A stretch of 64,000 nt of DNA from Haemophilus_D parainfluenzae_AD. GTDB taxonomy: Bacteria > Pseudomonadota > Gammaproteobacteria > Enterobacterales > Pasteurellaceae. Below the pieces are notes generated by a model. That model worked only from the letters and a program-made list of their open reading frames with translations, did no database searches and had not been told where the DNA came from. The position numbers and the translations under genes are program-made. This document shows positions 36,733 to 45,384 of this stretch, piece by piece. The stretch lies in the NCBI RefSeq assembly GCF_001679325.1, contig NZ_LZMX01000003.1; one strand, 5' to 3'. Each line of letters begins with the position of its first letter. Position 1 is the stretch's first letter.

Positions 36733-37422
36733 ATGTTTTCCTGTTTTTTTCAGTTTAGCTGTGTGCATTGCAAGCGAGCTATTCATATTGGTCGAAATGG
36801 ATTGTGCAGTCGATGTCAGAAGCAAATTAAAACTTTCCCTTATTGTGGGCGATGTGGTTCACCCTTGCAGCATTATGGAATGGGCTGTGGTCATTGTTTG
36901 AGAAATGAACCTGCTTGGGATCGTATTGTGATAATTGGACATTACCTTGAACCGCTTTCTTCACTTATTCATCGTTTTAAATTTCAAAAACAGTTTTGGT
37001 TAGATCGGAGTTTATCGCGTTTGCTTTATCTTGCGGTGCGAGAGGCGAGACGAACACATGGACTCTCTCTGCCACAGGCGATTATCCCCGTACCGCTATA
37101 TCATTTTCGACAGTGGCAACGGGGCTATAATCAGGCTGATTTATTGGCTAATTGGTTAAGTCGTTGGTGTGATGTGCCTAACTGTAATCATGTGGTGAAA
37201 CGGATTAAACATACTCATACTCAGCGAGGTTTAACGGCGAAAGATCGACGACACAATCTTAAAAATGCTTTTGCAGTGAATACCAAAAAGCCTTTTCCTT
37301 ATGAACGCGTTGCTTTGGTGGATGATGTGATTACAACCGGCTCAACGTTGGCAGAGATAGCCAAACAGCTTCGAAAATTAGGTGTAAAAGAAATTCAGGT
37401 ATGGGGTTTAGCGAGAGCTTAA
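36733..37422 (+). CDS. comF: Competence protein ComF (phosphoribosyltransferase family)
   Basis: 229 residues from the ATG at 36733; an in-frame GTG at 36715 lies inside a USS core (36713-36721) and was not chosen. N-terminal zinc finger with CxxC pairs (CVHC about 9-12, CSRC about 26-29, CGRC about 39-42, CGHC about 53-56) and a C-terminal phosphoribosyltransferase domain with the PRPP loop VALVDDVITTGST (about 192-204). ComF is required for transformation, acting on DNA in the cytoplasm. The last gene of comA-F. Confidence 0.93.
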   Translation: MFSCFFQFSCVHCKRAIHIGRNGLCSRCQKQIKTFPYCGRCGSPLQHYGMGCGHCLRNEPAWDRIVIIGHYLEPLSSLIHRFKFQKQFWLDRSLSRLLYLAVREARRTHGLSLPQAIIPVPLYHFRQWQRGYNQADLLANWLSRWCDVPNCNHVVKRIKHTHTQRGLTAKDRRHNLKNAFAVNTKKPFPYERVALVDDVITTGSTLAEIAKQLRKLGVKEIQVWGLARA

Positions 37423-37537
37423 ATTCTGTTAAAGATAGGATTCATCTATATCTATAAAAATAGGAATAAATGTAGAAAAAATTGCCATATCGGAGTATTA
37501 TTCTTAACATATTATATCAAATATTAGGACTTTATTT

Positions 37538-38122
37538 ATGGAACAAATTTTTATTTCAGATGCTGCACAAGCACATTTTCGGAAACTTTTAGATACGCAA
37601 GAAGAAGGTACAAATATTCGTATTTTTGTCGTGAATCCGGGTACTCCAGGAGCAGAATGTGGCGTGTCCTATTGCCCGCCAAATTCAGTTGAAGCGACTG
37701 ATACCGAAATGAAATACGATACTTTTTCAGCATTTGTAGATGAAATAAGCTTACCGTTTTTAGAAGATGCGGAAATTGATTATGTAACAGAAGAGCTTGG
37801 GGCTCAACTGACTTTAAAAGCGCCTAACGCAAAAATGCGTAAAGTTGCAGATGATGCGCCTTTAATCGAGCGCGTAGAGTATGTGATTCAAACACAAATC
37901 AACCCACAATTAGCTAGCCATGGCGGTAAAATCACGTTAATTGAAATTACTGATGATGGTTATGCTGTTCTACAATTCGGTGGTGGCTGTAATGGTTGTT
38001 CAATGGTTGATGTCACTTTAAAAGACGGGGTAGAAAAACAGTTAGTTTCGCTCTTCCCGAATGAATTAAAAGGTGCAAGAGACGTAACAGAACACCAACG
38101 TGGTGAACATTCTTATTATTAA
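37538..38122 (+). CDS. nfuA: Fe/S biogenesis protein NfuA
   Basis: 194 residues. N-terminal degenerate A-type domain (about 1-95) and C-terminal Nfu domain with the 4Fe-4S-binding CNGC (about 149-152, GGGCNGCSM). It delivers clusters to target enzymes under stress. 115 bp after comF; may have its own promoter. A terminator lies after the gene. Confidence 0.96.
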   Translation: MEQIFISDAAQAHFRKLLDTQEEGTNIRIFVVNPGTPGAECGVSYCPPNSVEATDTEMKYDTFSAFVDEISLPFLEDAEIDYVTEELGAQLTLKAPNAKMRKVADDAPLIERVEYVIQTQINPQLASHGGKITLIEITDDGYAVLQFGGGCNGCSMVDVTLKDGVEKQLVSLFPNELKGARDVTEHQRGEHSYY

Positions 38123-38136
38123 GAATAGAAGATAAA

Positions 38137-38166
38137 AAAGGGCGAATCATTCGCTCTTTTATTTTT
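38137..38166. terminator. Terminator between nfuA and comM (convergent)
   Basis: AAAAGGGCGAA and TTCGCTCTTTT pair (one G-U) around a short loop, with an A run and a T run on the two sides. It serves both converging genes. Confidence 0.8.
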
Positions 38167-39695
38167 TAAGCGGCAGATAATTTCTGTAACAATCGATCCA
38201 TCGCCCGATATCCTAGCGCTTCTGCTAAATGAGGTTGTTGTATCTCTTTTTCGCCATTCAAATCGGCAATTGTGCGTGAGACTTTCAAAATTCGATGGTA
38301 GGCTCTTACTGAAAGCCCTAGCTTATTCAGTGCATTCTCAAGAAATAGTGAATCTTTATCTTGTAATTTACAGTCTCGTTCAATTTCTTTGCTTGAAAGA
38401 TATGCATTGATCTTGCCTGCTCGAGCAAGTTGAATTTCTCTCACTTTTAACACTTTTTCTCTTACTTGTTGGCTTGTTTCGCCTCTATCTCCAGTATTCT
38501 GTAAGCTACCTTGTGGCAGAAGGGGTACTTCAATGGATAAATCAAAGCGATCTAAAAATGGGCCAGAAAGGCGATTTAAATAACGTATCACTTGTTGTGG
38601 CGAGGTGCGGTTATGTGTTCCCGTATAATGCCCCGTTGGACTTGGATTCATCGCCGCAACTAATTGAAAGCGAGCAGGAAATTGGATTTTAGCATTGGCT
38701 CGCGAAATAATAATTTCTCCACTTTCTAATGGCTGGCGGAGTGCATCAAGTACTTTACGCTCAAACTCAGGCAATTCATCAAGAAAAAGTACGCCATTAT
38801 GTGCGAGCGATATTTCGCCTGGTTTTGGAATGGTTCCTCCACCTACTAAGGCTGGCAAAGAGGCACTATGATGTGGTGCTCGAAACGGTCGTTGTTTCCA
38901 GTTATGAAAATTTAATTCATTTTGTACTAAACTCGTAACCGAAGCGGTTTCAATGGCTTCTGAATCAGTCATTTCAGGGAGTAATGCGGTGAGACGACTT
39001 GCTAACATAGTTTTACCTGTACCGGGAGGACCTAAAAAGAGTAGGTTGTGCTGACCTGCGGCAGCTATTGTTAGTGCTCGTTTAGCATGTTGCTGACCAA
39101 TAATATCCGTCAAATCTAAGTGATTTTTAGCTGAAAATCCGACCGCACTTTCTTGTGCGAGTAATGAGGCCAAAGGTAATTTTTCTTGATTATTTAAGAA
39201 TTGCACGACTTCCAAAAGATTTTTAGCGAAATAAGTCTCTTGTTCTGAGACAAGTGAGGCTTCATTGGCATTTTGATAAGCGATAATGGGGGCTCGTTTG
39301 GCTTTTTGTGCCGCTAAAATGGCGGGGATCACGCCGTGTACACCACGTAATTCACCTGTTAATGCGAGTTCACCAACGAATTCAAATTGTTTTAAACGGC
39401 TACCATCTAATTGATCTGATGCAGCCAAAATACCTATCGCAATGGGTAAATCAAATCGTCCCCCTTCTTTGGGTAAATCAGCCGGTGCAAGATTTACGGT
39501 GATGCGTTTGGCAGGATATTTGAACTGCGCATTCATTAATGCACTTCTGACTCGATCTTGTGCTTCTTTTACAGTTTTTTCGGGGAGGCCAACTAAGGTA
39601 AATCCAGGCTTTCCGTTACTTAAGTGTACCTCAATGGTAACAAGAGGGGCTTGTACGCCCATTGAGGCACGGCTATAAACAATGGCAAGAGACAT
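38166..39695 (-). CDS. comM: Competence protein ComM (AAA+ branch-migration helicase)
   Basis: 509 residues, YifB/ComM family. Lon-like N-terminal domain (about 1-190), AAA+ core with Walker A GPPGTGKT (about 217-224) and Walker B LFLDELPEF (about 303-311), and a magnesium-chelatase-like C-terminus. ComM promotes branch migration of the invading strand during transformation. Upstream there is only a half CRP-S (TCGCA at 39734-39738), too weak to claim. A USS core is at 39142-39150. Confidence 0.96.
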   Translation of the reverse strand: MSLAIVYSRASMGVQAPLVTIEVHLSNGKPGFTLVGLPEKTVKEAQDRVRSALMNAQFKYPAKRITVNLAPADLPKEGGRFDLPIAIGILAASDQLDGSRLKQFEFVGELALTGELRGVHGVIPAILAAQKAKRAPIIAYQNANEASLVSEQETYFAKNLLEVVQFLNNQEKLPLASLLAQESAVGFSAKNHLDLTDIIGQQHAKRALTIAAAGQHNLLFLGPPGTGKTMLASRLTALLPEMTDSEAIETASVTSLVQNELNFHNWKQRPFRAPHHSASLPALVGGGTIPKPGEISLAHNGVLFLDELPEFERKVLDALRQPLESGEIIISRANAKIQFPARFQLVAAMNPSPTGHYTGTHNRTSPQQVIRYLNRLSGPFLDRFDLSIEVPLLPQGSLQNTGDRGETSQQVREKVLKVREIQLARAGKINAYLSSKEIERDCKLQDKDSLFLENALNKLGLSVRAYHRILKVSRTIADLNGEKEIQQPHLAEALGYRAMDRLLQKLSAA

Positions 39696-39740
39696 TCAGA
39701 TTCCTTAAAGTTCGGTCAAAAATAATCAGATTTTCGCACT

Positions 39741-39785
39741 ATAAAAAAAGCACAGAATGAAATCATACATTCTGTGCTTTTTTTG
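39741..39785 (-). terminator. Terminator downstream of engB
   Basis: GCACAGAATG (39750-39759) and CATTCTGTGC (39768-39777) form a 10-bp stem with an eight-base loop; on the minus strand a T run follows. It is 48 bp past the engB stop and isolates it from comM. Confidence 0.9.
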
Positions 39786-39824
39786 CGATCTTGATCGCAG
39801 AAATTACTTTTTCTTTATCAAAAA

Positions 39825-40439
39825 TTACGAAAAAAGTGGCGCAAACCAACTATCTAATTTGGTCGCTAATTTATCAATACCAATTTTATTTTGTGCAGAA
39901 AAGGCTTCGACTTGAATATCACCTTGGAAGGGTAAAATCGCTTCACGTACTATTTTGACTTGTTTGCTACGTGCATTTTGGCTGAGTTTATCCGCTTTAG
40001 TTAAAAGTAACATGACCGGTAAATCAGCAGAAACTGCCCATTCGATCATTTGTTGATCAAGATCTTTTAACGGATGACGAATATCCATCAGAACAACAAG
40101 CCCGCCTAAGCATTCGCGTTTTTGCAAATATTCCCCGAGGGATTTTTGCCACTCGATTTTCATTTTCTCAGGAACGGCAGCATAGCCATAGCCAGGTAAA
40201 TCCACTAGTTTACAATTCGGTTCCACCTCAAAAAGGTTGATGAGCTGTGTACGACCAGGAGTTTTTGAAGTTCTGGCTAAGCTTTTTTGATTTGTTAATG
40301 CATTAAGTGCGGTTGATTTTCCGGCATTTGAACGTCCAGCAAAAGCAATTTCAATCCCTGTATCTTCTGGGATGGAACGAATATTGGGGGCGCTCGTAAG
40401 AAAATGCGTTTTATGATAATTTAGTTTAATTTCAGACAT
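39825..40439 (-). CDS. engB: Ribosome biogenesis GTPase EngB (YsxC/YihA)
   Basis: 204 residues from the ATG at 40439 with AAAGGAACC upstream; six further in-frame codons upstream were rejected. P-loop GRSNAGKST (about 35-43), G3 DLPGYG (about 80-85), G4 TKAD (about 147-150). Essential GTPase for 50S assembly. A USS core is at 40305-40313 within the P-loop region. Confidence 0.96.
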   Translation of the reverse strand: MSEIKLNYHKTHFLTSAPNIRSIPEDTGIEIAFAGRSNAGKSTALNALTNQKSLARTSKTPGRTQLINLFEVEPNCKLVDLPGYGYAAVPEKMKIEWQKSLGEYLQKRECLGGLVVLMDIRHPLKDLDQQMIEWAVSADLPVMLLLTKADKLSQNARSKQVKIVREAILPFQGDIQVEAFSAQNKIGIDKLATKLDSWFAPLFS

Positions 40440-40554
40440 AATGGTTCCTTTCATCAATTGACCTTAGCATATCACAAATAGAAAAATTGCTGAAATTATG
40501 AGAGAATGCGCGCTTTGCATAATTTAACGCATCTTTTTAATTATATTAATCATT

Positions 40555-41424
40555 ATGGAATCTCAAGAGAATCAATATCGCTGGCCAAAAGCGGAAGCCG
40601 TTTATCCAGATAGGCCTGGGCGTTCTTATGCGCTTAAGCGCCTACGTTATCGTCTTCGCTCTTTTTTACATCGAGGCTCAATTGTTCACTTTGAGCAATT
40701 TATTAATCAGCATCCTTTTCTTGTCACATTATTAAATGAGCGTGCAGATTATAGCTACCCATTAGTTTATCGTTTTTTAGATAAACGTTTTAATAGCAAA
40801 CAGCGTTTCCAAGCTATCTGCGACAATCTACTTTTTTTACCTGAAAAATTGACCGCACTTTCAGTACTCATTTATAAAACGCCATTAAGTTTTGGTGAAG
40901 TGATTCCTGATTTTGAGATGACATTGTCGATGACCACGCACCAACCGATGGAAGGCTATTGGGTATTGGAATTATGGCATAAACCACGTAATGAATTAGT
41001 GTATTTGCTTACTTTTGCCAAACTTGATGAGGCATTACTTATTTCTGTGGTGCAGGGACCCAATTTTGAAGGTTCCAAAGAGATGGTGAAGCAACTTACA
41101 AAAACTTGCCATGGTTTACGCCCTGCTTATTTGATGGTAGAAACGATGAAAGCATTGACGAAAGCATTAGGTTTTAATCAATTGTTAGGTATTCCTCAAA
41201 AATATCAAAATAAATCGCGTTTTATTCAAAGTTCACATTATGTTGTAGATTATGATGCGATTTTTTCTGAATCAGGTGGACAGTTGAAAGACTATTGGGA
41301 ATTGCCTTTAGAGATCGATAGAAATCTTGATGAGGTACCGAGTAAGAAACGTTCTATGTATCGCAAACGCTATGCAATGCTAGATGATTTGGCTAAAGTG
41401 ATTGAAGAAAAATTAGAATTGTAA
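40555..41424 (+). CDS. DUF535 (VirK/YbjX) family protein
   Basis: 289 residues, no signal peptide or membrane segment. The DUF535 family (PF04393) includes VirK and YbjX; roles are in membrane and virulence-related maintenance, not biochemically defined. Family-like blocks: the FYVVLSTP/LCYLL-like centre at about 125-160 and RYAMLDDLAKVIEEKL at the C-terminus (about 272-288). Divergent from engB. A USS core is at 40852-40860. Family assignment from memory. Confidence 0.75.
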   Translation: MESQENQYRWPKAEAVYPDRPGRSYALKRLRYRLRSFLHRGSIVHFEQFINQHPFLVTLLNERADYSYPLVYRFLDKRFNSKQRFQAICDNLLFLPEKLTALSVLIYKTPLSFGEVIPDFEMTLSMTTHQPMEGYWVLELWHKPRNELVYLLTFAKLDEALLISVVQGPNFEGSKEMVKQLTKTCHGLRPAYLMVETMKALTKALGFNQLLGIPQKYQNKSRFIQSSHYVVDYDAIFSESGGQLKDYWELPLEIDRNLDEVPSKKRSMYRKRYAMLDDLAKVIEEKLEL

Positions 41425-41429
41425 AAGTA

Positions 41430-41461
41430 AAAAGTGCGGCGAATGTTGACCGCACTTTTTG
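41430..41461. terminator. USS-pair terminator between the DUF535 gene and oppF
   Basis: AAAAGTGCGG and CCGCACTTTT pair across a ten-base loop, A run left and T run right, between convergent genes. One arm is an exact USS (41449-41457); the other ends GGC instead of GGT. Confidence 0.85.
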
Positions 41462-41463
41462 TT

Positions 41464-42462
41464 TTATAAGACCTTCAAGCAAGCCACAAAATGGCTGTTG
41501 TTTTGGCTGGTGAAAGGTGGTTTTTGTTTCGCACAATTTTCATCGGCTTTTAGGCAGCGAGTACGGAACACGCAACCAGACGGCGGATTAATTGGCGAAG
41601 GTAGCTCACCTTCAAGTAATTCGATGGACTTATTGCGTTCCAATTTCGGATCGGGAATCGGAACAGCAGACATTAAGGCTTTGGTATAAGGATGTTTAGT
41701 GTTGTTATACACTTCCTCATCGCTGCCTAATTCCATGGCATTACCTAAATACATCACCAACACGCGGTCAGAAATGTGTTTTACCACCGCTAAGTCATGG
41801 GCGATGAAAATTAATGAAAGCCCCATTTCTTTTTGTAGCGACTTTAATAAATTCACTACTTGTGCTTGAATGGACACATCCAATGCAGAAACGGGCTCAT
41901 CGCAAATGATCATTTTCGGTTCAATGATTAAGGCGCGAGCAATACCGATACGCTGACATTGGCCACCAGAAAACTCATGCGGATAGCGGTTAATCAAGTT
42001 TGGTAAAAGCCCGACTTTCAACATCATCGCTTGTACTTTTTCTTTCACTTCAGCAGCGCTTAAGTGCGGTTGGTAAATTTTTAATGGCTCAGCAATAATT
42101 TCACCAATATTCATTCGCGGATTGAGAGAGGCGAGAGGGTCTTGGAAAATCATTTGAATGTCTTTACGCGTTTCTTTCCATTGTTTCGGTGATTGTTTTC
42201 GTAAATTTTTACCAAGCCACAAGATTTCCCCTTCACTCGCTTCGACTAAACCGATAATAGCGCGTGCAAGTGTGGATTTACCGCAACCGGATTCACCTAC
42301 TACACCGAGAGTTTCACCTGCGTAAAGTTTAAAAGACACATCCTTCACCGCTTTTAAGGTTTGCGGTTTGGCGAAGAAAATGGATTTATCGTTTTTAATT
42401 TTAAAACTAACGCCTAAGTGATTGACTTCAAGGAGTAATTCTTTGTTATTTGAAATTGTCAT
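41464..42462 (-). CDS. oppF: Oligopeptide ABC transporter ATPase OppF
   Basis: 332 residues from the ATG at 42462, which overlaps the oppD stop (ATGA); ten upstream codons are not used. Walker A GESGCGKST (about 57-65), signature FSGGQCQR (about 162-169), Walker B MIICDEP, and a C-terminal Cys-rich oligopeptide/dipeptide domain (about 260-330, CVFRTRCLKADENC). One of two ATPases of the Opp importer. Last in the operon. A USS core at 42062-42070. Confidence 0.95.
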   Translation of the reverse strand: MTISNNKELLLEVNHLGVSFKIKNDKSIFFAKPQTLKAVKDVSFKLYAGETLGVVGESGCGKSTLARAIIGLVEASEGEILWLGKNLRKQSPKQWKETRKDIQMIFQDPLASLNPRMNIGEIIAEPLKIYQPHLSAAEVKEKVQAMMLKVGLLPNLINRYPHEFSGGQCQRIGIARALIIEPKMIICDEPVSALDVSIQAQVVNLLKSLQKEMGLSLIFIAHDLAVVKHISDRVLVMYLGNAMELGSDEEVYNNTKHPYTKALMSAVPIPDPKLERNKSIELLEGELPSPINPPSGCVFRTRCLKADENCAKQKPPFTSQNNSHFVACLKVL

Positions 42463-43430
42463 AGGGTAAATTTCTCCACGGGTAACCAACAATTGCGTAA
42501 TTGACCTTCATTAAATGCGGTAAGTTTTGGTGCAGTTTGGCATTGTTCGGTAGAAAATTGGCAACGAGGTGAGAACGGGCAACCTTTTGGCAAATGCAAT
42601 AAATTCGGTGGATTGCCTGGAATGGTGACCAAGTGCTCTTCATTGCCATCTAAGCGAGGAATTGCATCCATTAAGCCAATAGAATAAGGATGGGTTGGAT
42701 GATAGAAAATTTGCTCTGCCGTGCCGTATTCCATGGTTCGTCCGGCATACATCACCATCACTTGATCGCAAATACCCGCCACGACACCAAGATCATGAGT
42801 AATCATAATAATCGCGGTATTAAATTCACGTTTTAACTCATTTAACAAGGTCATGATTTGCGCTTGAACGGTCACATCTAAAGCGGTGGTGGGCTCATCA
42901 GCAATCAGTAGTTTTGGACGACATAATAAGGCCATCGCAATCATCACCCGTTGACGCATACCACCTGAAAACTCGTGTGGATACATGCCCATGCGTTTTT
43001 TAGCTTCTGGCATTTTGACCGCATCCAGCATTTTCACCGATTCAGCAAAGGCTGTTTGTTTATCATAACCTTTGTGCAACTGTAGCACTTCCATGAGCTG
43101 TTCACCGATTTTCATGTAAGGATTAAGTGATGTCATTGGGTCTTGGAAAATCATGGAAATTTGTTCGGCACGAATTTTATTTAATTCAGCCTTTGGTAAA
43201 TTAACCAATTCTTTTCCTTCAAAAATGGCCGAGCCTTCCACTGTACCATTGGCCGCCAATAAGCCCATTAAAGCAAAGGCAGTTTGTGACTTGCCTGAGC
43301 CACTTTCACCTACGATTCCCAGCGTGCTTCCTGCATTGAGCGTGAAGTTTAGGTCATTCACTGCGGTGACGACGCCATCTGGTGTTTTGAAGCGAACGTA
43401 GAGATTTTTTACATCTAATAAAGGATTCAT
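42459..43430 (-). CDS. oppD: Oligopeptide ABC transporter ATPase OppD
   Basis: 323 residues, the partner ATPase of OppF. Walker A GESGSGKSQ (about 39-47), signature FSGGMRQR (about 155-162), Walker B LLIADEP; C-terminal Cys-rich loop (CPFSPRCQFSTEQC, about 289-302). Nine bases after oppC. Assignment by family and operon order oppA-B-C-D-F. Confidence 0.95.
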   Translation of the reverse strand: MNPLLDVKNLYVRFKTPDGVVTAVNDLNFTLNAGSTLGIVGESGSGKSQTAFALMGLLAANGTVEGSAIFEGKELVNLPKAELNKIRAEQISMIFQDPMTSLNPYMKIGEQLMEVLQLHKGYDKQTAFAESVKMLDAVKMPEAKKRMGMYPHEFSGGMRQRVMIAMALLCRPKLLIADEPTTALDVTVQAQIMTLLNELKREFNTAIIMITHDLGVVAGICDQVMVMYAGRTMEYGTAEQIFYHPTHPYSIGLMDAIPRLDGNEEHLVTIPGNPPNLLHLPKGCPFSPRCQFSTEQCQTAPKLTAFNEGQLRNCWLPVEKFTL

Positions 43431-43439
43431 AATTCGCTC

Positions 43440-44375
43440 CTATCTATCTTTCGGATCAAGTGCGTCACGCAACCCGTCACCGATAAAGTTAAAACAAAAC
43501 AGTGTAAGACAAAGGAAAAATGCCGGGAAAATTAATAACCAAGGCGACACCTCCATTTGCGCAGCACCATCACTTAAGAGCGCACCCCAGCTACTCATTG
43601 GCTCTTGTGTACCTAAGCCTAAGAAGCTTAAGAATGATTCGAAAAGAATAAGTCCAGGTACTTCAAGCGAGGCGTAAACTGCCACTAAGCCCAATACATT
43701 TGGAATGATGTGCTTAAAAATGATTTGGCGACGAGGTACGCCACAAACGATGGCGGCTTCGACGAATTCTTTATTTTTCAAACTAAGCGTTTGACCACGT
43801 ACGATACGAGCGAGACCAAGCCAAGCAATGGCCCCGATTGCGATAAAAATTAAGAAAATGTTTTGGCCAAAAAGAGTCACTAACAAAATCACGAAAAACA
43901 TAAATGGAAATGAGCTGAGAATCTCTAAAAAGCGCATCATCAACATATCTGTTTTACCGCCTACGTAGCCTGAAATTGCTCCATAAATTGTGCCGATAGT
44001 TACGGAAATGAAAGCACCCGCGATCCCGACCAATAATGAAATACGTCCACCAATAGCAGTACGTATCAATAAGTCTCGACCTGAAGCATCGGTACCGAAG
44101 AAGTGATAGCCTTCCATTGTTGGTGGGGAGCTCATCATATTCCAATCGGTATCTTCATAGGTAAATGGGAAGAACCAAGGTGCTACGGTAATAAATACAA
44201 TAATAAACGCCAAAATAATCAGACTGGCAACGGCCGCTTTATTGCGGAAAAAACGGCGTTTCGCATCTTGCCATAGGCTGCGGCCTTCCAGTTGCATTTC
44301 TTCAATACGGTCAGCCACTTGTTTCACAAAATCCGCATTTTTCTGATTAATCGGCTGAGTACGATAATCTGTCAT
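43440..44375 (-). CDS. oppC: Oligopeptide ABC transporter permease OppC
   Basis: 311 residues. Long cytoplasmic N-terminus, about six membrane segments, and an EAA loop near ARIVRGQTLSLKNKEFVEAA (about 189-208). DPP/OPP permease family, inner membrane. The gene ends with ALDPKDR, typical of OppC. Nine-base gap to oppD and oppB. Confidence 0.95.
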   Translation of the reverse strand: MTDYRTQPINQKNADFVKQVADRIEEMQLEGRSLWQDAKRRFFRNKAAVASLIILAFIIVFITVAPWFFPFTYEDTDWNMMSSPPTMEGYHFFGTDASGRDLLIRTAIGGRISLLVGIAGAFISVTIGTIYGAISGYVGGKTDMLMMRFLEILSSFPFMFFVILLVTLFGQNIFLIFIAIGAIAWLGLARIVRGQTLSLKNKEFVEAAIVCGVPRRQIIFKHIIPNVLGLVAVYASLEVPGLILFESFLSFLGLGTQEPMSSWGALLSDGAAQMEVSPWLLIFPAFFLCLTLFCFNFIGDGLRDALDPKDR

Positions 44376-44384
44376 AACTTATCC

Positions 44385-45305
44385 TTAATAACGAATTTTT
44401 GGATCGATGATAGCGTATAAAATATCCACGATCGCATTAAATAAAATGGTTAATGTCCCCACTAAAATAGTGAGACTCAAAACTAAAGAGTAATCACGGT
44501 TTAAGGCACCGTTTACAAATAACAAGCCCATGCCAGGCAAACCAAATACGCTTTCGATGACCATTGAGCCGGTAATAATCCCTACGAAAGCCGGACCTAA
44601 ATAGGTAATTACGGGTAAAAGAGCAGGGCGTAAAGCATGTTTTAAAATGATTCTTGAGGTTGAAAGCCCTTTGGCTTTAGCGGTACGAATAAAGTTGGAA
44701 TGCAACACTTCAATCATTGAACCACGCATGATACGCGCAATCCCTGCAACATAAGCGATAGTTAAGGAGGCTACGGGTAAAATAATGTACATTGCTGAAC
44801 CGCCATTCCAACCGCCAGCAGGTAACCAACCTAAATAAATGGCGAAAATCAGCACTAAGACTGGTGCGAAGACGAAGCTTGGCATAATGACGCCAAGCAT
44901 TGAGAAACTCATCAAAATATAATCCCAACGGCTATTTTGATTGAGCGCGGCAAGCGTACCCGCTGTGACACCTAATACTACTGCAAAGGCGAAAGCGACC
45001 ATCCCTAATTTTAAGGAAACTGGGAAGGCTGATGCGATTAAATCATTGACCGATTGATCTTTATATTTAAAAGAGGGACCAAAATCGCCTTTGGAAAGAT
45101 TTTCCAAATAAAGAAAGTATTGTTTATGTAAAGGTTCATTTAAATGATACTTCGCTTCGATATTTGCCATGACTTCTGGTGGATAAGCACGTTCTGAGGT
45201 GAACGGGCTACCAGGGGCGAGACGCATCAGAAAGAAGGAAAAAGTAATCAAAATAAACAGCGTTGGTAAGGCTTCCAACAGCCGTTTAAAAATAAATTTG
45301 AGCAT
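44385..45305 (-). CDS. oppB: Oligopeptide ABC transporter permease OppB
   Basis: 306 residues from the ATG at 45305 (MLKFIFKRLLEALPTLF, the usual OppB opening); a start five codons upstream is unlikely. Six membrane segments; EAA loop near IARIMRGSMIEVLHSNFIRT (about 184-203). Inner-membrane partner of OppC. A USS-pair hairpin lies between it and oppA. Confidence 0.95.
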   Translation of the reverse strand: MLKFIFKRLLEALPTLFILITFSFFLMRLAPGSPFTSERAYPPEVMANIEAKYHLNEPLHKQYFLYLENLSKGDFGPSFKYKDQSVNDLIASAFPVSLKLGMVAFAFAVVLGVTAGTLAALNQNSRWDYILMSFSMLGVIMPSFVFAPVLVLIFAIYLGWLPAGGWNGGSAMYIILPVASLTIAYVAGIARIMRGSMIEVLHSNFIRTAKAKGLSTSRIILKHALRPALLPVITYLGPAFVGIITGSMVIESVFGLPGMGLLFVNGALNRDYSLVLSLTILVGTLTILFNAIVDILYAIIDPKIRY

Positions 45306-45330
45306 AATAACTCCAACCAAAATGGGCGAA

Positions 45331-45368
45331 AAGTGCGGTCAAAAACACGATAATTTTTAACCGCACTT
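45331..45368 (-). terminator. USS-pair hairpin between oppA and oppB
   Basis: AAGTGCGGT (45331-45339) and ACCGCACTT (45360-45368) with extended pairing over A/T bases. It lies in the middle of an operon, where it may lower oppBCDF expression relative to oppA, as usual for abundant binding proteins. Confidence 0.6.
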
Positions 45369-45384
45369 AAATACAAGCAACGAA

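Noticed and set aside
39723..39738. CRP-S site upstream of comM
   Set aside because: Only one half-site (TCGCA) matches; the other half is poor, although comM is competence-induced in Haemophilus.
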